Assembly: GCA_016707605.1 (NCBI GenBank)
Contig: JADJHJ010000011.1
Coordinates: forward strand, 210,103 to 274,102
Direction: 5' to 3'
Length of the DNA stretch: 64,000 bases
Origin: Candidatus Promineofilum glycogenicum
Lineage (GTDB): Bacteria > Chloroflexota > Anaerolineae > Promineifilales > Promineifilaceae
The translations under genes were made by a program, and so were the position numbers. Under the pieces are notes generated by a model. That model made no database searches, was not told the DNA's origin, and worked only from the letters and a program-made list of their open reading frames with translations. Of this stretch, positions 1 through 7,904 are shown piece after piece (the stretch's first letter is position 1; every line of letters begins with the position of its first letter).

Positions 1-1226
1 AGGCCGGGGATGGGCGTGGCCTGCGGCGGCCGCAGCGACTCGGCCCCCGTCGTCAGCAGGTAGAAGTCCTGCGGATGATCCACCACCCGGTAGCGCCGCA
101 CCTTGCCCTCGATGTCGATCCCCACCCGCTTCAGGTCGGCCAACGCCGCGGCGAAGATCGTCTCCGGCGGTTGGCCGATGAACTTCTCCGGCTGGCCCAT
201 GTCGATTGACAGGCGGCCGGGCACGTCGCGGAAGGTCGTCCGGCTCTGCTCGGCGTAGGAGGCCAGGACAGTCTTGGGGCTGAAGACGACGTGGTCTTCG
301 GGCAGCGCCGGCTCATCCAGTTCGATTTGCAGCGTCACGGCCGGCATCGTCGGCAGCGACAGCATCTTCTGGAACCAGGCGTGGTCGCCCAACCCGTCAC
401 GGATGAGGTTCTGCGCCGCGCCCAGTGACGTGGCCAGCACAACGTGGTCGGCCTCGATCAGCTCCCCGTTGACGTAGACGCCGCGCACCCGCCCGTCCTC
501 GACCGCCAGCCGCTCGACCGTCGTATCCAGTTGCAGCCCGCCGCCCCGCCGCACGATAGCTTCCGAGATAGGCCCGCACATCACCTCGGTCATGCCGCCG
601 GAGAAGGAACCGACGCGGATGGTGTGCGGACGCTTCACCCCCGGCATCAACAGGCCCATCAGCACCATTGCCGAGTAACGCTCCGGCGGCAGGAAGAAGA
701 TGCCCTCCGTCACCGGGATGAGCATGTTGGTGATCGCCTCTTCGCTGACGCCGCGCTTGCGGGCGTAGTCGTAGACGGTGTTCTGGTCGAGTTCCTTCTT
801 GCTGAGGGTATAGTCCAACAGCCCGGCGGTGAACATGTAGGTCAGTTGGGCCTTCTCGGCCGGGGAGATGAGGTCATTGTTGCCCAGCAGGCCGGCGACG
901 GTCTGCACCGGCCGGTGCAGCGGGGCCAGGCCCAGCACGCCCCGCGGCCCGCCGTCGGGCAGGCGAATCTCTAACTCGTCTTCCCAGATCACGGCGTCGT
1001 CGGGGTTCAGCCCGGCGTGCTCGAACAGGCGCGGCAGGGCCTTGTAGAAGCCCAGCCAGCGGTGCAGGCCCGACTCGACGCGCATCCCGTCGGCCACCCA
1101 GTCGGCGCAACGGCCGCCGACGACCTTGTAGCGCTCCAGGATGGTGACTCCCCGGCCCTTATCTAATAACTCGATAGCGGTGCTCAACCCGGCCAGGCCG
1201 GAACCGATGATGATGATGTTCTCCAT
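1..1226 (-). CDS. FAD-dependent oxidoreductase, carotenoid-desaturase / HpnE-like (3' end outside window)
   Basis: The minus-strand reading frame opens with MENIIIIGSGLAGLSTAIEL, a dinucleotide-binding fold with the GxGxxG fingerprint at residues 8-13. An acidic residue ends the second strand (TILER), followed by VVGGRC, the usual flavin-contact segment of phytoene desaturase and hydroxysqualene dehydroxylase relatives. Further on come GLHRWLGFYKALPRLF and a long substrate domain. The frame stays open to base 1, so the C-terminus is missing. The ATG at 1224-1226 is preceded by GGAGAGAG, a good ribosome site. By family it would be a membrane-associated flavoprotein oxidising or desaturating a polyisoprenoid. 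The exact substrate cannot be read from the sequence, and no carotenoid or hopanoid neighbour is visible. Confidence 0.8.
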   Translation of the reverse strand, partial: MENIIIIGSGLAGLSTAIELLDKGRGVTILERYKVVGGRCADWVADGMRVESGLHRWLGFYKALPRLFEHAGLNPDDAVIWEDELEIRLPDGGPRGVLGLAPLHRPVQTVAGLLGNNDLISPAEKAQLTYMFTAGLLDYTLSKKELDQNTVYDYARKRGVSEEAITNMLIPVTEGIFFLPPERYSAMVLMGLLMPGVKRPHTIRVGSFSGGMTEVMCGPISEAIVRRGGGLQLDTTVERLAVEDGRVRGVYVNGELIEADHVVLATSLGAAQNLIRDGLGDHAWFQKMLSLPTMPAVTLQIELDEPALPEDHVVFSPKTVLASYAEQSRTTFRDVPGRLSIDMGQPEKFIGQPPETIFAAALADLKRVGIDIEGKVRRYRVVDHPQDFYLLTTGAESLRPPQATPIPG

Positions 1227-1249
1227 TGACGACTCTCTCCTTAATACTT

Positions 1250-1372
1250 TAAGAGGGACGCGGAGAAACGCGGAGATGACGCCGAGAGACGCGGAGAAAG
1301 AAAGAAGCCTCTTCCTCCGCGTCCGTCCGCGCTCCTCTGCGTTTCTCTGCGTTCCTCTTCATCACTGCCCAA
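1250..1372. repeat. Intergenic inverted repeat built on CGCGGAGAAACGCGGAGA words
   Basis: The left arm is made of repeated ACGCGGAGA words. The right arm carries the complementary TCTCTGCGTTTCTCTGCG words. It sits in the 200-base gap upstream of the flavoenzyme gene and resembles in design the CACGCAAAGACG family seen elsewhere in the window. Confidence 0.6.
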
Positions 1373-1429
1373 AGTATACGACGGTCAAATGGCGAGCGTA
1401 ACGGGGGAAAACCCGACCAAATGCCCCGT

Positions 1430-2524
1430 CTAACCGGCAGTTCCGGCCGCCCGGCGCAACAACGCCAGGAACGCCGCCTCCTCGGCCGACAGGCCGGGCG
1501 TCGGCGCGGCCTCGGCCGCGGCCACTGTTTCGTCCCACACCGCGGCCAGTTCGCCGCCGGCGTAGGCGTCGAGCACAGCCGGGTGAACGTAGTACTTGCG
1601 GCAGGTGGCCGGCCGATTGCCCAGCGCGCCGGCCACGTCCTTGACCACCTGCACCACGTTGCGCCGCGCGGCCGTCTCGCTCTCCGCCGGGCCGAGCGCC
1701 GCCAGCGCCGCCGCGGCCATCACCGACCCGCCCCAGGTGCGCAAATCCTTGGCCGAGAACTCTTCGCCCGTCGCCGCGCGCAGGTAGTCGTTCACGTCGC
1801 CGGAGCCGACGCGCTGCCGCTCCCCATCCTCATCGTAGTACTGGAACAGCTCGTAGCCGGGGATGTCGCGGCACTGGCGGACGATGCGCGCCAGGCGGCG
1901 GTCGCGCACGTCGATGGCGTGCTTCTGGCCGCTCTTGCCGACGAACTGGAAGCGGATGGACGCCCCCTCGACCTGCACGTGCTTGTCGCGCAGCGTCGTC
2001 AGGCCGTAGGAGCTGTTGGCGCGGGCGTACTCGACGTTGCCGACGCGAATGTAGGTCAACTCCATCAGCCGCAACACCGTGGCCAGCACCTTGTCGCGCG
2101 GCAGACCGCGGCGGGACAGGTCGGCGTCGATGCGCTCGCGCAGCCCCGGCAGCGCCGCGCCGAACTGGGCCAGGCGGTGGTACTTGGTCTGGTTGCGGGT
2201 GGCGCTCCACTCCGGGTGGTAGCGGTACTGCTTGCGCCCCCGCGCGTCGCGGCCGGTGGCCTGCAAGTGGCCGTCGGCGCGGGGGCAGATCCACACCTCG
2301 ACCCAGGCGGGCGGGATGCGCAGCGCCTCGATGCGGGCCACGACACGCGGCCCGACCGCTTCGCCGCGGGCGTTCAGGTAGGTGAAGCCTTGCCCATCGG
2401 CCGCCGGTTCGCGCCGCAGGCCCGGCTCGGCGTCGCTGACGTAGCGCAGGCCGATGGCCCGCGCCGCTTCGAGAGGGTCGGTAATGGGGAAGTCGCTGTC
2501 GCTATCGGTCGTCGCGTCGCTCAT
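1430..2524 (-). CDS. DNA topoisomerase IB (eukaryotic/poxvirus type)
   Basis: A 364-residue protein of the bacterial type IB topoisomerase family, which relaxes supercoils of either sign through a 3'-phosphotyrosyl intermediate. The N-terminal part (about 1-115) contains IPPAWVEVWICPRADGHLQA, the DNA-clamping beta domain. The catalytic domain shows YIRVGNVEYA (Arg160), FVGKSGQKH (Lys197), DLRTWGG (Arg262) and CRKYYVHPAV, whose second tyrosine (Tyr312) aligns with the active-site tyrosine of the vaccinia enzyme. All catalytic positions appear present and the length is normal. It ends about 200 bases upstream of the flavoenzyme gene on the same strand. Several open frames on the opposite strand are GC-rich shadows. 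Confidence 0.93.
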   Translation of the reverse strand: MSDATTDSDSDFPITDPLEAARAIGLRYVSDAEPGLRREPAADGQGFTYLNARGEAVGPRVVARIEALRIPPAWVEVWICPRADGHLQATGRDARGRKQYRYHPEWSATRNQTKYHRLAQFGAALPGLRERIDADLSRRGLPRDKVLATVLRLMELTYIRVGNVEYARANSSYGLTTLRDKHVQVEGASIRFQFVGKSGQKHAIDVRDRRLARIVRQCRDIPGYELFQYYDEDGERQRVGSGDVNDYLRAATGEEFSAKDLRTWGGSVMAAAALAALGPAESETAARRNVVQVVKDVAGALGNRPATCRKYYVHPAVLDAYAGGELAAVWDETVAAAEAAPTPGLSAEEAAFLALLRRAAGTAG

Positions 2525-2759
2525 GGCGGCGGAGTCTAACGGGCAGCGGCGGCGGCGGCATGGGCCGATTGTCGCGTTCCGGCGTGGTCACGAACGGCCG
2601 CGCAGTTCGTTGCGCTGCCGCTCCATCTACCGCACCAGCCCTCCTTCTCCAGCGCCAGCCGTCTCCTTTCCAGGCCAACCGCTCGCGCTCTCAGGGCCAG
2701 CGACGTGCTTCTGCTCGGGGCCCCCCTCCTCGCGGCCGCACAGACCCGCCGGACCTGCG

Positions 2760-3056
2760 TCACCACCAGCCCCAGCAGGCGGTCAGGGCGGTGATGACCG
2801 CGGCCAGGGCCAGGGCCAGCTCGCGCAGGTCGTCGGCCGAGATGTCGAGTTGCGGCTCGTCGGGCTGCTGGGGGTCGGGTGTGTCCTCGCCCGTCTCCGG
2901 CGTCAGGTCGAGCGGCGGGGCGACGGTCGTCGTGTCGCGCCCGGCGACGCGGGCCAACATGCCGGCGGCGAAGAGCAGGCTGAGGCCCACCAGCAGGGCC
3001 AGCCCGATGAACAGCGGATCGCGGCGGGAACGAGTTTTGTCGAGGCAAATAGCCAC
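2760..3056 (-). CDS. Small membrane protein of unknown function
   Basis: A 98-residue frame with a GTG start, a positively charged N-terminus and a clear membrane segment at about residues 14-36 (PLFIGLALLVGLSLLFAAGM). A Pro/Asp/Glu-rich linker follows, then a second hydrophobic stretch at the C-terminus (LALALAAVITALTACWGWW). No family was recognised. An overlapping frame (2903-3148) continues upstream with SHVGGALLAYVWLF, so the start or the frame could be wrong. The 235 bases between this gene and the topoisomerase gene show nothing recognisable. Confidence 0.45.
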   Translation of the reverse strand: MAICLDKTRSRRDPLFIGLALLVGLSLLFAAGMLARVAGRDTTTVAPPLDLTPETGEDTPDPQQPDEPQLDISADDLRELALALAAVITALTACWGWW

Positions 3057-3140
3057 ACGTAGGCTAGCAGCGCCCCACCAACGTGGCTAACCACCACGCC
3101 CGACGGGATCTGCGGCGACGGCAAGGTTCCGGCTATCTCC

Positions 3141-3212
3141 TGTGGCACAGGATTCTTATCCTGTGCTCTTCACAATAAGCCCGGCGTCACGCTAGAGCAC
3201 AGGATAAGACTC
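3141..3212. repeat. Palindromic repeat family A (TGTGGCACAGGATTCTTATCC)
   Basis: An inverted repeat: TGTGGCACAGGATTCTTATC on the left and AGCACAGGATAAGA on the right, separated by about 30 bases. Four other copies lie at 6168, 14864, 20863 and 27537. The right arm overlaps the 3' end of the DinB gene and encodes its last residues and stop codon. Confidence 0.85.
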
Positions 3213-3779
3213 CCCAGAGTCCAGCGTCAACCGCCTCGGCCAGCGCATTAGCCGCCACCCAGCGCCGTACCACGCTCCCGCGTACTCACCCAAAAACGGC
3301 ACAACCGCCCGCTGCGTCCACGCCCAATGCAACTCCACCAACTGCCGCAGGTGCAGGATGTCGTGGGCCACCCACGCCGCAGCCATGTCGCCGGGGTGAT
3401 AGACCGCGCCCCAGGGCATGATGACCTCGGCCGCAAAATCGGGCGCGCCCAGCCCGCGCAGCCAGTCGAGCGACCGCTGCCGCTCGGCCAGGAAGTTGTC
3501 GAGCGACTCGGCCGGGTCGCGCTGGTTGTACTGCCGCGCCGTCACCCAGCCTTGCGGGTCGATGGGCGGGGCCTGCTCGTCGGGCCGGTGCAGCAGATAG
3601 TCCAGGCGCGGGCGAAAGTCCTCCCGCTCCTCGTCGTAAAGGTGATTGACTACTTCGAGGATCGACCACGACTCGGCATCGGGCTTCCAGCGCGCCTGCT
3701 CATCCGACACGCCCTCGGCCAGGGCGCGAATCCGCCCGGCCTGAATGGCCAACTGCGCGATCATCTCGTCCAGGGTCAT
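3192..3779 (-). CDS. DinB family protein
   Basis: A 195-residue four-helix DinB/DfsB-type protein. The three metal-ligand histidines expected for the fold are visible: His46 in VVNHLYDEE, and His139 and His143 in WVAHDILHLRQL. Members bind a divalent metal and include thiol transferases, but most are uncharacterised. The ATG at 3777-3779 lies 17 bases after the stop of the ankyrin gene, so the two are probably co-transcribed. The last residues (about SGESYPVL) and the stop codon are encoded by a family A palindrome, so the native C-terminus may have been replaced. Confidence 0.85.
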   Translation of the reverse strand: MTLDEMIAQLAIQAGRIRALAEGVSDEQARWKPDAESWSILEVVNHLYDEEREDFRPRLDYLLHRPDEQAPPIDPQGWVTARQYNQRDPAESLDNFLAERQRSLDWLRGLGAPDFAAEVIMPWGAVYHPGDMAAAWVAHDILHLRQLVELHWAWTQRAVVPFLGEYAGAWYGAGWRLMRWPRRLTLDSGESYPVL

Positions 3780-3795
3780 CACCCGGCCACCTTCC

Positions 3796-4407
3796 TTAGC
3801 TTGTCTCCGCGCCATAGGCGCGCAACAGGTCAGCCATACGCTCGTCGCCGCGGGCCACGGCCACATCCAGCGCCGTCCGCCCCTGCCAGTTGGTCCAGGC
3901 CAGGTCGGGGTCGACGTTCTCCAGCAGCCAGACCGCCACCGCCCGCGCGCCAACGGCCACGGCGTTGGCCAGGGCCATCGTGCCCCCCTCGCGCGCGCCC
4001 GCCTCGTGGAGCGCGGCCACCAGCGCGGCGTCGCCGCTGAAGGCGGCGTGGCAGAGCAAGGGAATGCCGTGAGCGCCGCGGCTGTGGATGGCCGCCGCGT
4101 CGGCCGCCAGAAATTCCTCGACCACCGCCCGCCGGCCAAGCATGGCCGCCGTCATTAGCTCCAGCGGCGCGCCCTGGGCCAGCAGGTACTCGGCCACCTC
4201 GCGGCTGCCGACGTGGGCCGCGCCCTGGATGGCCGTCTCGGTGTCGCCCGGCCCCCACTCGTTGGCCGCGTTCAACAGCCGCGGCTCGGCCGCCAGCAGC
4301 GCCCGCACCGCCGCCAGGTTGCCATGCCCGGCGATAACGAACTCGCGGATTTGCTCGCCCGTCAATGGCGTCGTGTCTGTCGTCACATCGATCATACTAC
4401 CCTCCAA
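3796..4407 (-). CDS. Ankyrin-repeat protein
   Basis: About 200 residues made of ankyrin-like units. Examples are GNLAAVRALLAAEPRLLNAAN, ETAIQGAAHVGSREVAEYLL, IPLLCHAAFSGDAALVAAL and GRTALDVAVARGDERMADLL. No signal peptide is present, so it is likely a cytoplasmic protein-interaction module. An alternative ATG four codons downstream (MIDVTTD) is equally possible. It is the upstream partner of the DinB gene with a 16-base gap, which suggests one transcript. No partner can be named. Confidence 0.8.
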   Translation of the reverse strand: MEGSMIDVTTDTTPLTGEQIREFVIAGHGNLAAVRALLAAEPRLLNAANEWGPGDTETAIQGAAHVGSREVAEYLLAQGAPLELMTAAMLGRRAVVEEFLAADAAAIHSRGAHGIPLLCHAAFSGDAALVAALHEAGAREGGTMALANAVAVGARAVAVWLLENVDPDLAWTNWQGRTALDVAVARGDERMADLLRAYGAETS

Positions 4408-4414
4408 TGAACCG

Positions 4415-4487
4415 TAACGCGATTCTCCCGAATCGCGTCTTAACCGGCAAGCGACAGAAGCGCGATTCGAGAGAATCGCAGTACGCC
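4415..4487. repeat. Palindromic repeat family B (GCGATTC...GAATCGC)
   Basis: Two adjacent short hairpins: ACGCGATTCTCCCGAATCGCG and GCGCGATTCGAGAGAATCGC. A second copy lies at 14973-15029. Confidence 0.7.
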
Positions 4488-4567
4488 AAACAAAAAGGCC
4501 GCCTCACCAACCTTGCGGTCAGAGAGACGGCCGTCCGACTCAAACTAGTCGCCCGAATGGGCGTCGA

Positions 4568-4969
4568 TTACCAGCTATTACGGCTGCGATTGCGATCGCG
4601 ATCGCCGCCACCGCTGCGATTCCCGCCGCCGTAGCCACCGCCACCGCTGCGATTGCCGCCGCCGTAGCCGCCGCCACCGCTGCGATTCCCGCCGCCATAG
4701 CCACCACCGCCGCCGGAACGCTCTTCGCGCGGACGGGCTTCGTTCACACTCAGCTCGCGACCGTCGACTTCCTTGCCGTTCAGCGCCTTGATGGCCGCAT
4801 TGGCGGCCGAATCTTCCATCTCAACAAACGCGAAGCCACGAAAACGGCCGGTGTCCCGGTCATTAATCATGGCAATCGACTGGATGTCGCCAAACTCGGA
4901 GAACAGGTCACGGACCTGATCTTCGGTGGCGCCGAACGACAAATTCCCTACGTAAACTTTCTTCGTCAA
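4568..4969 (-). CDS. Glycine-rich RRM RNA-binding protein (cyanobacterial Rbp-like)
   Basis: A 133-residue protein with one RNA-recognition motif. RNP2 is KVYVGNL (residues 4-10) and RNP1 is RGFAFVEM (44-51). The tail (about 86-133) is glycine-rich, built of SGGGGYGGGNR units and ending in RDRNRSRNSW. This architecture matches the small cold-responsive RNA-binding proteins of cyanobacteria and other bacteria, which bind single-stranded RNA and act as RNA chaperones. The tail is encoded by near-identical DNA units at about 4600-4710, which can expand or contract. The gene stands alone, with an A/T-richer leader containing a CGGGCC/GGCCCG stem. Confidence 0.92.
   Translation of the reverse strand: MTKKVYVGNLSFGATEDQVRDLFSEFGDIQSIAMINDRDTGRFRGFAFVEMEDSAANAAIKALNGKEVDGRELSVNEARPREERSGGGGGYGGGNRSGGGGYGGGNRSGGGGYGGGNRSGGGDRDRNRSRNSW
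4600..4712. repeat. Short tandem coding repeats in the RRM protein tail
   Basis: About three units of roughly 33 bases (CGCCGCCACCGCTGCGATT core) encode the SGGGGYGGGNR units of the glycine-rich tail. Confidence 0.8.
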
Positions 4970-5002
4970 CTTGAAACTCTCTCTACAAACTAATAACGGG
5001 CC

Positions 5003-5036
5003 GCAAGCTGGTTATTACCGCTCCGGCCCGGACGAC
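5003..5036 (-). promoter_or_regulatory. Possible leader hairpin of the RRM gene
   Basis: CGGGCCG and CGGCCCG arms lie around a 20-base loop, about 35 bases upstream of the RRM start. It could be a structured 5' leader like those of cold-shock genes, but it is only a short stem and a role is inference. Confidence 0.3.
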
Positions 5037-5125
5037 AAAACCAATGAGCAGTATACACGACATAATAGAAAATGCCAACCCCCAATTTTCGTTTCAAAGG
5101 CAACTACTCATCTTCGCCCTAAGTC

Positions 5126-5233
5126 CCAGTGCGTCGCACTTTCCTGAGTGCGTCGCACTTTCCTGACAAACCCACCCCGAAGGTGCAACGCACTCCAGAA
5201 AGTGCGATGCACCGGGAGCCTGAGTGCGTCGCC
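5126..5233. repeat. Repeat family F (GTGCGTCGCAC words)
   Basis: Tandem GTGCGTCGCACTTTCCTGA words are followed by the inverted form AAGTGCGATGCACC. The family recurs at 13517, 16409, 34255 and 53645. Confidence 0.85.
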
Positions 5234-5241
5234 CGCGCCAC

Positions 5242-5673
5242 CTACACGTTGGCATCAACCGACCGGTTGAACGAAAAACGCACAATATCCCCCCGCCGCT
5301 GCCAGCCGGTCGCCTCCCAGAAGGCGATGGCTGCCTCGTTGTCGGCGAAGACGTCAATGTGGGTCTTGTGGATGCCCTCGGCCGCCAGGCCGTCGAGCGC
5401 CCGCGCCACCAGCGCCCGGCCGACCCCCTGCCCGCGCCACGCCGGGGCGACCACGACGTGGTGCAACGAGCCGCGCCGCCCGTCATGACCGCCGAAGACA
5501 CAGGCGATCACCTCGCCGTCGCTCTCGGCCACCAGGCTCAGGCCGGGGTTGCGCGCCAGATAGCGGGCGATGGCCTCCGGCGCGTCGGCGGCGCGCACGG
5601 CCACGCCCGGCGTGCCGCGCATCAGGCCCAGCACCGCGTCATAGTCGGCCATTGTCATCGGGCGGATGTTCAC
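5242..5673 (-). CDS. GNAT family N-acetyltransferase
   Basis: A 143-residue single-domain GNAT. The acetyl-CoA loop is seen in HHVVVAPAWRGQGVGRALVA (Q/RxxGxG/A), followed by THIDVFADNEAAIAFWEATG, the usual beta6/alpha4 segment with a bulky residue before the C-terminus. The substrate is unknown. Translation starts at GTG, and its GTGA overlaps the TGA of the preceding GNAT gene by four bases, so the two are translationally coupled. Confidence 0.88.
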   Translation of the reverse strand: MNIRPMTMADYDAVLGLMRGTPGVAVRAADAPEAIARYLARNPGLSLVAESDGEVIACVFGGHDGRRGSLHHVVVAPAWRGQGVGRALVARALDGLAAEGIHKTHIDVFADNEAAIAFWEATGWQRRGDIVRFSFNRSVDANV

Positions 5674-6142
5674 GGAGCGCCATCCTCCCGATCAAGTCGC
5701 CGCGCATACCAACTGACTGTGCGAACAGGCTCGAAGCCTAGCGCCTCGAACAGCGCCCGCGAGGCGACGTTGTCGACGTTGACCTCGGCCGCCGCCGCGC
5801 GCACCCCCGGCTCGCCCAGCGCCGCGCCCACCAGCGCCCGGCCGATGCCCCGCCGTTGGTAGGCCCCGTCTACGAAGAAGTCGTAGATGGTCAACTCGTC
5901 GCCATCCAGATCGCCCGTCAGCAGGCCCACCAGCCGCCCGGCGTCGCGCGCCGTCCAGGCCTGAATGCCCCGCCCCAGCGGTGCATCAGGGCGATCTTGG
6001 CCTCGGCCGAGTCCGCCCCGCCGCCATACATCTCGCTGACCCCGGCGTAGTCGGCGTGGAAGCCGGCGCGGGCCATTTCGTGCCACTCGTCGCCCAGCGA
6101 CGCGAAGGGCACGCGCTCAATCGTGATCGGTTGACTCTCCAT
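5670..6142 (-). pseudogene. GNAT family N-acetyltransferase, frameshifted
   Basis: The N-terminal part (from ATG at 6140-6142, MESQPITIERVPFASLGDEW to KIALMHRW) and the C-terminal part (GIQAWTARDAGRLVGLLTGD, then GAYQRRGIGRALVGAALGE, then NVDNVASRALFEALGFEPV) lie in different frames. They join at about 5965-5975 in a GGGGCGGGGC run. Adding one G or removing two restores one continuous GNAT of about 157 residues with an intact acetyl-CoA loop. A sequencing indel in the G-run or a recent mutation would both explain it. The second gene of the pair starts within its stop codon. Confidence 0.75.
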
Positions 6143-6167
6143 TGGTTACCTCACGCATAGCCCCTGA

Positions 6168-6228
6168 TGTAGCACAGGATTCTTATCCTGTGCTGCCGGA
6201 AGACACAGGATAAGAATCCTGTGCCACA
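6168..6228. repeat. Palindromic repeat family A
   Basis: TGTAGCACAGGATTCTTATC pairs with GACACAGGATAAGAATCC and ends GTGCCACA, with a loop of about 10 bases. It lies between the HEAT gene stop and the frameshifted GNAT start and could also act as a terminator-like hairpin. Confidence 0.85.
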
Positions 6229-6231
6229 TCT

Positions 6232-6978
6232 TCAACCTCGGACTCGCGCCAGTTGGCGCGCCGTCCAGTCAGCGTCGAGACGGGACAGCCGCGCCTTGCC
6301 CAGATTCTGGCGCATGATCCAGCGCACGTCCGGGTCGTCGTCGGCCAGCCACTTCTCGATGAGCGCCTGGCCCTTGTCCGGCGCGGCCACCGCGGCCACG
6401 CTCCAGCAGTAGCCCAACGCCTTGCGCAAGGCGACGAACTCGGCGCTGCGCCGGTCGGCCGCGCCGCGCACGCTGACCATAATGGCGTCAAGTACGTCGA
6501 GCACCCGCCCGGCCGTAGCCTCGTTCGTCAGCAGCGCCGGCTCGCACAGCCCGGCCGCCGCCGCCCGCTGCTCCAGCCGTGTGCCCGCCGCCCAACGGGC
6601 CGCCTCGGCCAGCAACGCGGCCATATCGGCCTCGCCCCAGCGCTGCAGGGCCATCGCCGCCGCCTCGCGCACCCGCCAGCGCGGGTCGTTGGCCGCCTGC
6701 CGCACCTGAGTCAGCGCCGCCCCGTCCCCCTCGGCCAGCAGCCGCCCATAGCCCAGCGCGCCGCAGAAGGCCAGGAACTCGCCCGGCGTGTTGGTCGGCC
6801 CCTCGCCCGGCCCGACGGCCAGCCAGCGGGCGAACTGGGTCGCATCCCCCTCGTCGGCCGCCGCCCGCGCCAGCTCCAGATTGCCGCGCGGCCCCGGCAG
6901 GCGCGACTCGGCCAGCAGGAACGACTCCCAGTCGCACATCTGGCGCAGGTGTTCGCGGTAGGTGTCGATCTTGCTCAT
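6232..6978 (-). CDS. HEAT-repeat / DNA-alkylation-repeat-like protein
   Basis: A 248-residue all-helical protein. The central segments NDPRWRVREAAAMALQRWGE and DDDPDVRWIMRQNLGKARL are typical HEAT units (D-P-xxR/VR...A..L). They resemble the curved scaffolds of AlkD-like and other HEAT proteins. The family is used for DNA or protein binding. The AlkD catalytic residues could not be confirmed, so a repair role is not claimed. The stop codon abuts a family A palindrome. Confidence 0.78.
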   Translation of the reverse strand: MSKIDTYREHLRQMCDWESFLLAESRLPGPRGNLELARAAADEGDATQFARWLAVGPGEGPTNTPGEFLAFCGALGYGRLLAEGDGAALTQVRQAANDPRWRVREAAAMALQRWGEADMAALLAEAARWAAGTRLEQRAAAAGLCEPALLTNEATAGRVLDVLDAIMVSVRGAADRRSAEFVALRKALGYCWSVAAVAAPDKGQALIEKWLADDDPDVRWIMRQNLGKARLSRLDADWTARQLARVRG

Positions 6979-7008
6979 AGTGTCGTACCCATCACCTGGT
7001 GGAGACGC

Positions 7009-7182
7009 TCACGCAAAGGCGCAAAGAAGAAAGATGGTCACGCAAAGACGCAAAGAACGCCAAGCTAAGCAAGCTTCTTAAGCTTGGCGTTCTTTGCGTC
7101 TTTGCGTGAGTTTCTTCTTCTTCTCTTCTTCGCGCCTTTGCCCCTTGGCGCCTTTGCGTGAGCGCCTTTGTGTGAGCGTCTT
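7009..7182. repeat. Repeat family C (CACGCAAAGACGCAAAGAACGCC)
   Basis: The left arm is made of CACGCAAAGACGCAAAGAACG words. The right arm carries GCGTTCTTTGCGTCTTTGCG, with AAGCTAAGCAAGCTTCTTAAGCTT in the apex. Further copies lie at 18493, 46588, 50931, 53142 and, degenerate, 54332. Confidence 0.88.
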
Positions 7183-7188
7183 CATTCT

Positions 7189-7785
7189 TCATACGCCTTT
7201 CGCCGCCACAAACGGCGTGGCCGGGATGAGCAGCGCGGCGTCGGCGGCCAGGCCCTGTTGCGCCAGCGCCGCGGCGTACTCCGGATGCATAACGAACGCG
7301 CCGTCGCGCAGGATTTCGCGGTCCCAAGGGTTCAGGACCAGTTCATCGCTGATCAGGCCGGTGTAGTCCACGGCGTCCGCGCCCCAGGTGTGGGCGTAGA
7401 GCGTGGCCGTCCGCGCCTCGGCTGCGCCCAGTTCCAACGCCCGCGTCTTGACCATCTGCACCGTCTGGCCGCTGCTGCACATCTCATCGACCACCAGCAC
7501 GCGCCGCCCGCGCACGGCCGCCGGCGGCTCCACCAGCCACAGCGGCGTCTGGCGCACCACCACATCGTCCTGTCGCCGCGACAGGCGCACCGGGTAGACT
7601 TCGACTTGCAGGATGTGGGCCAGCAGCGCGCCGGGGTAGGCCCCGCCGCGCAACACCGGCAGCACCATCTCCGGCCGCCACGGCGCGACGGCCACGGCCA
7701 GCGCCTTCACCAGCCCGTGAAAGTCGTCCCAGGAGATCGGCCGCACGCCGGCGCGGGTGGAGTAGTCGTAGGCGGGATCGGTCAT
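7189..7785 (-). CDS. Type I phosphoribosyltransferase family protein
   Basis: A 198-residue PRTase fold. The PRPP-binding loop VLVVDEMCSSGQT is at residues 96-108, and the pyrophosphate loop (VLRGGAYPGALLA) is at about 44-56. It resembles xanthine/hypoxanthine phosphoribosyltransferase-like proteins that transfer ribose-5-phosphate to a base. The second acidic residue of the usual DD/ED pair is Glu. A TTG two codons upstream is possible, but the ATG is preferred. The substrate cannot be assigned; a purine salvage role is inference. Confidence 0.82.
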   Translation of the reverse strand: MTDPAYDYSTRAGVRPISWDDFHGLVKALAVAVAPWRPEMVLPVLRGGAYPGALLAHILQVEVYPVRLSRRQDDVVVRQTPLWLVEPPAAVRGRRVLVVDEMCSSGQTVQMVKTRALELGAAEARTATLYAHTWGADAVDYTGLISDELVLNPWDREILRDGAFVMHPEYAAALAQQGLAADAALLIPATPFVAAKGV

Positions 7786-7804
7786 AGTCAAGTGAGGCTA
7801 TCAC

Positions 7805-7904
7805 ATTGTCGCGCGGGGTGGCAACCCGCTTCTCCTTGTAGCGCGGGTTGGCAACCCGCTTCTTCCGCCGCAACCAAAGCGGCGGGTTGACAACCCGCGC
7901 TACA
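7805..7904. repeat. Intergenic repeat (GCGCGGGTTGGCAACCCGC hairpins)
   Basis: Three hairpin units with the core GCGGGTTGGCAACCCGC lie between the phosphoribosyltransferase and lipoprotein genes. They also provide the last residues and stop region of the lipoprotein gene. Confidence 0.75.

Noticed and set aside
1421..2539. Long plus-strand open frame across the topoisomerase gene
   Set aside because: It is antisense to a gene with all catalytic residues, is rich in Arg, Gly and Ala, and has no recognisable fold; a GC-rich shadow.
2903..3148. Rhomboid-like fragment overlapping the small membrane protein
   Set aside because: SHVGGALLAYVWLF resembles a rhomboid helix, but the segment is too short and lacks the catalytic Ser motif.
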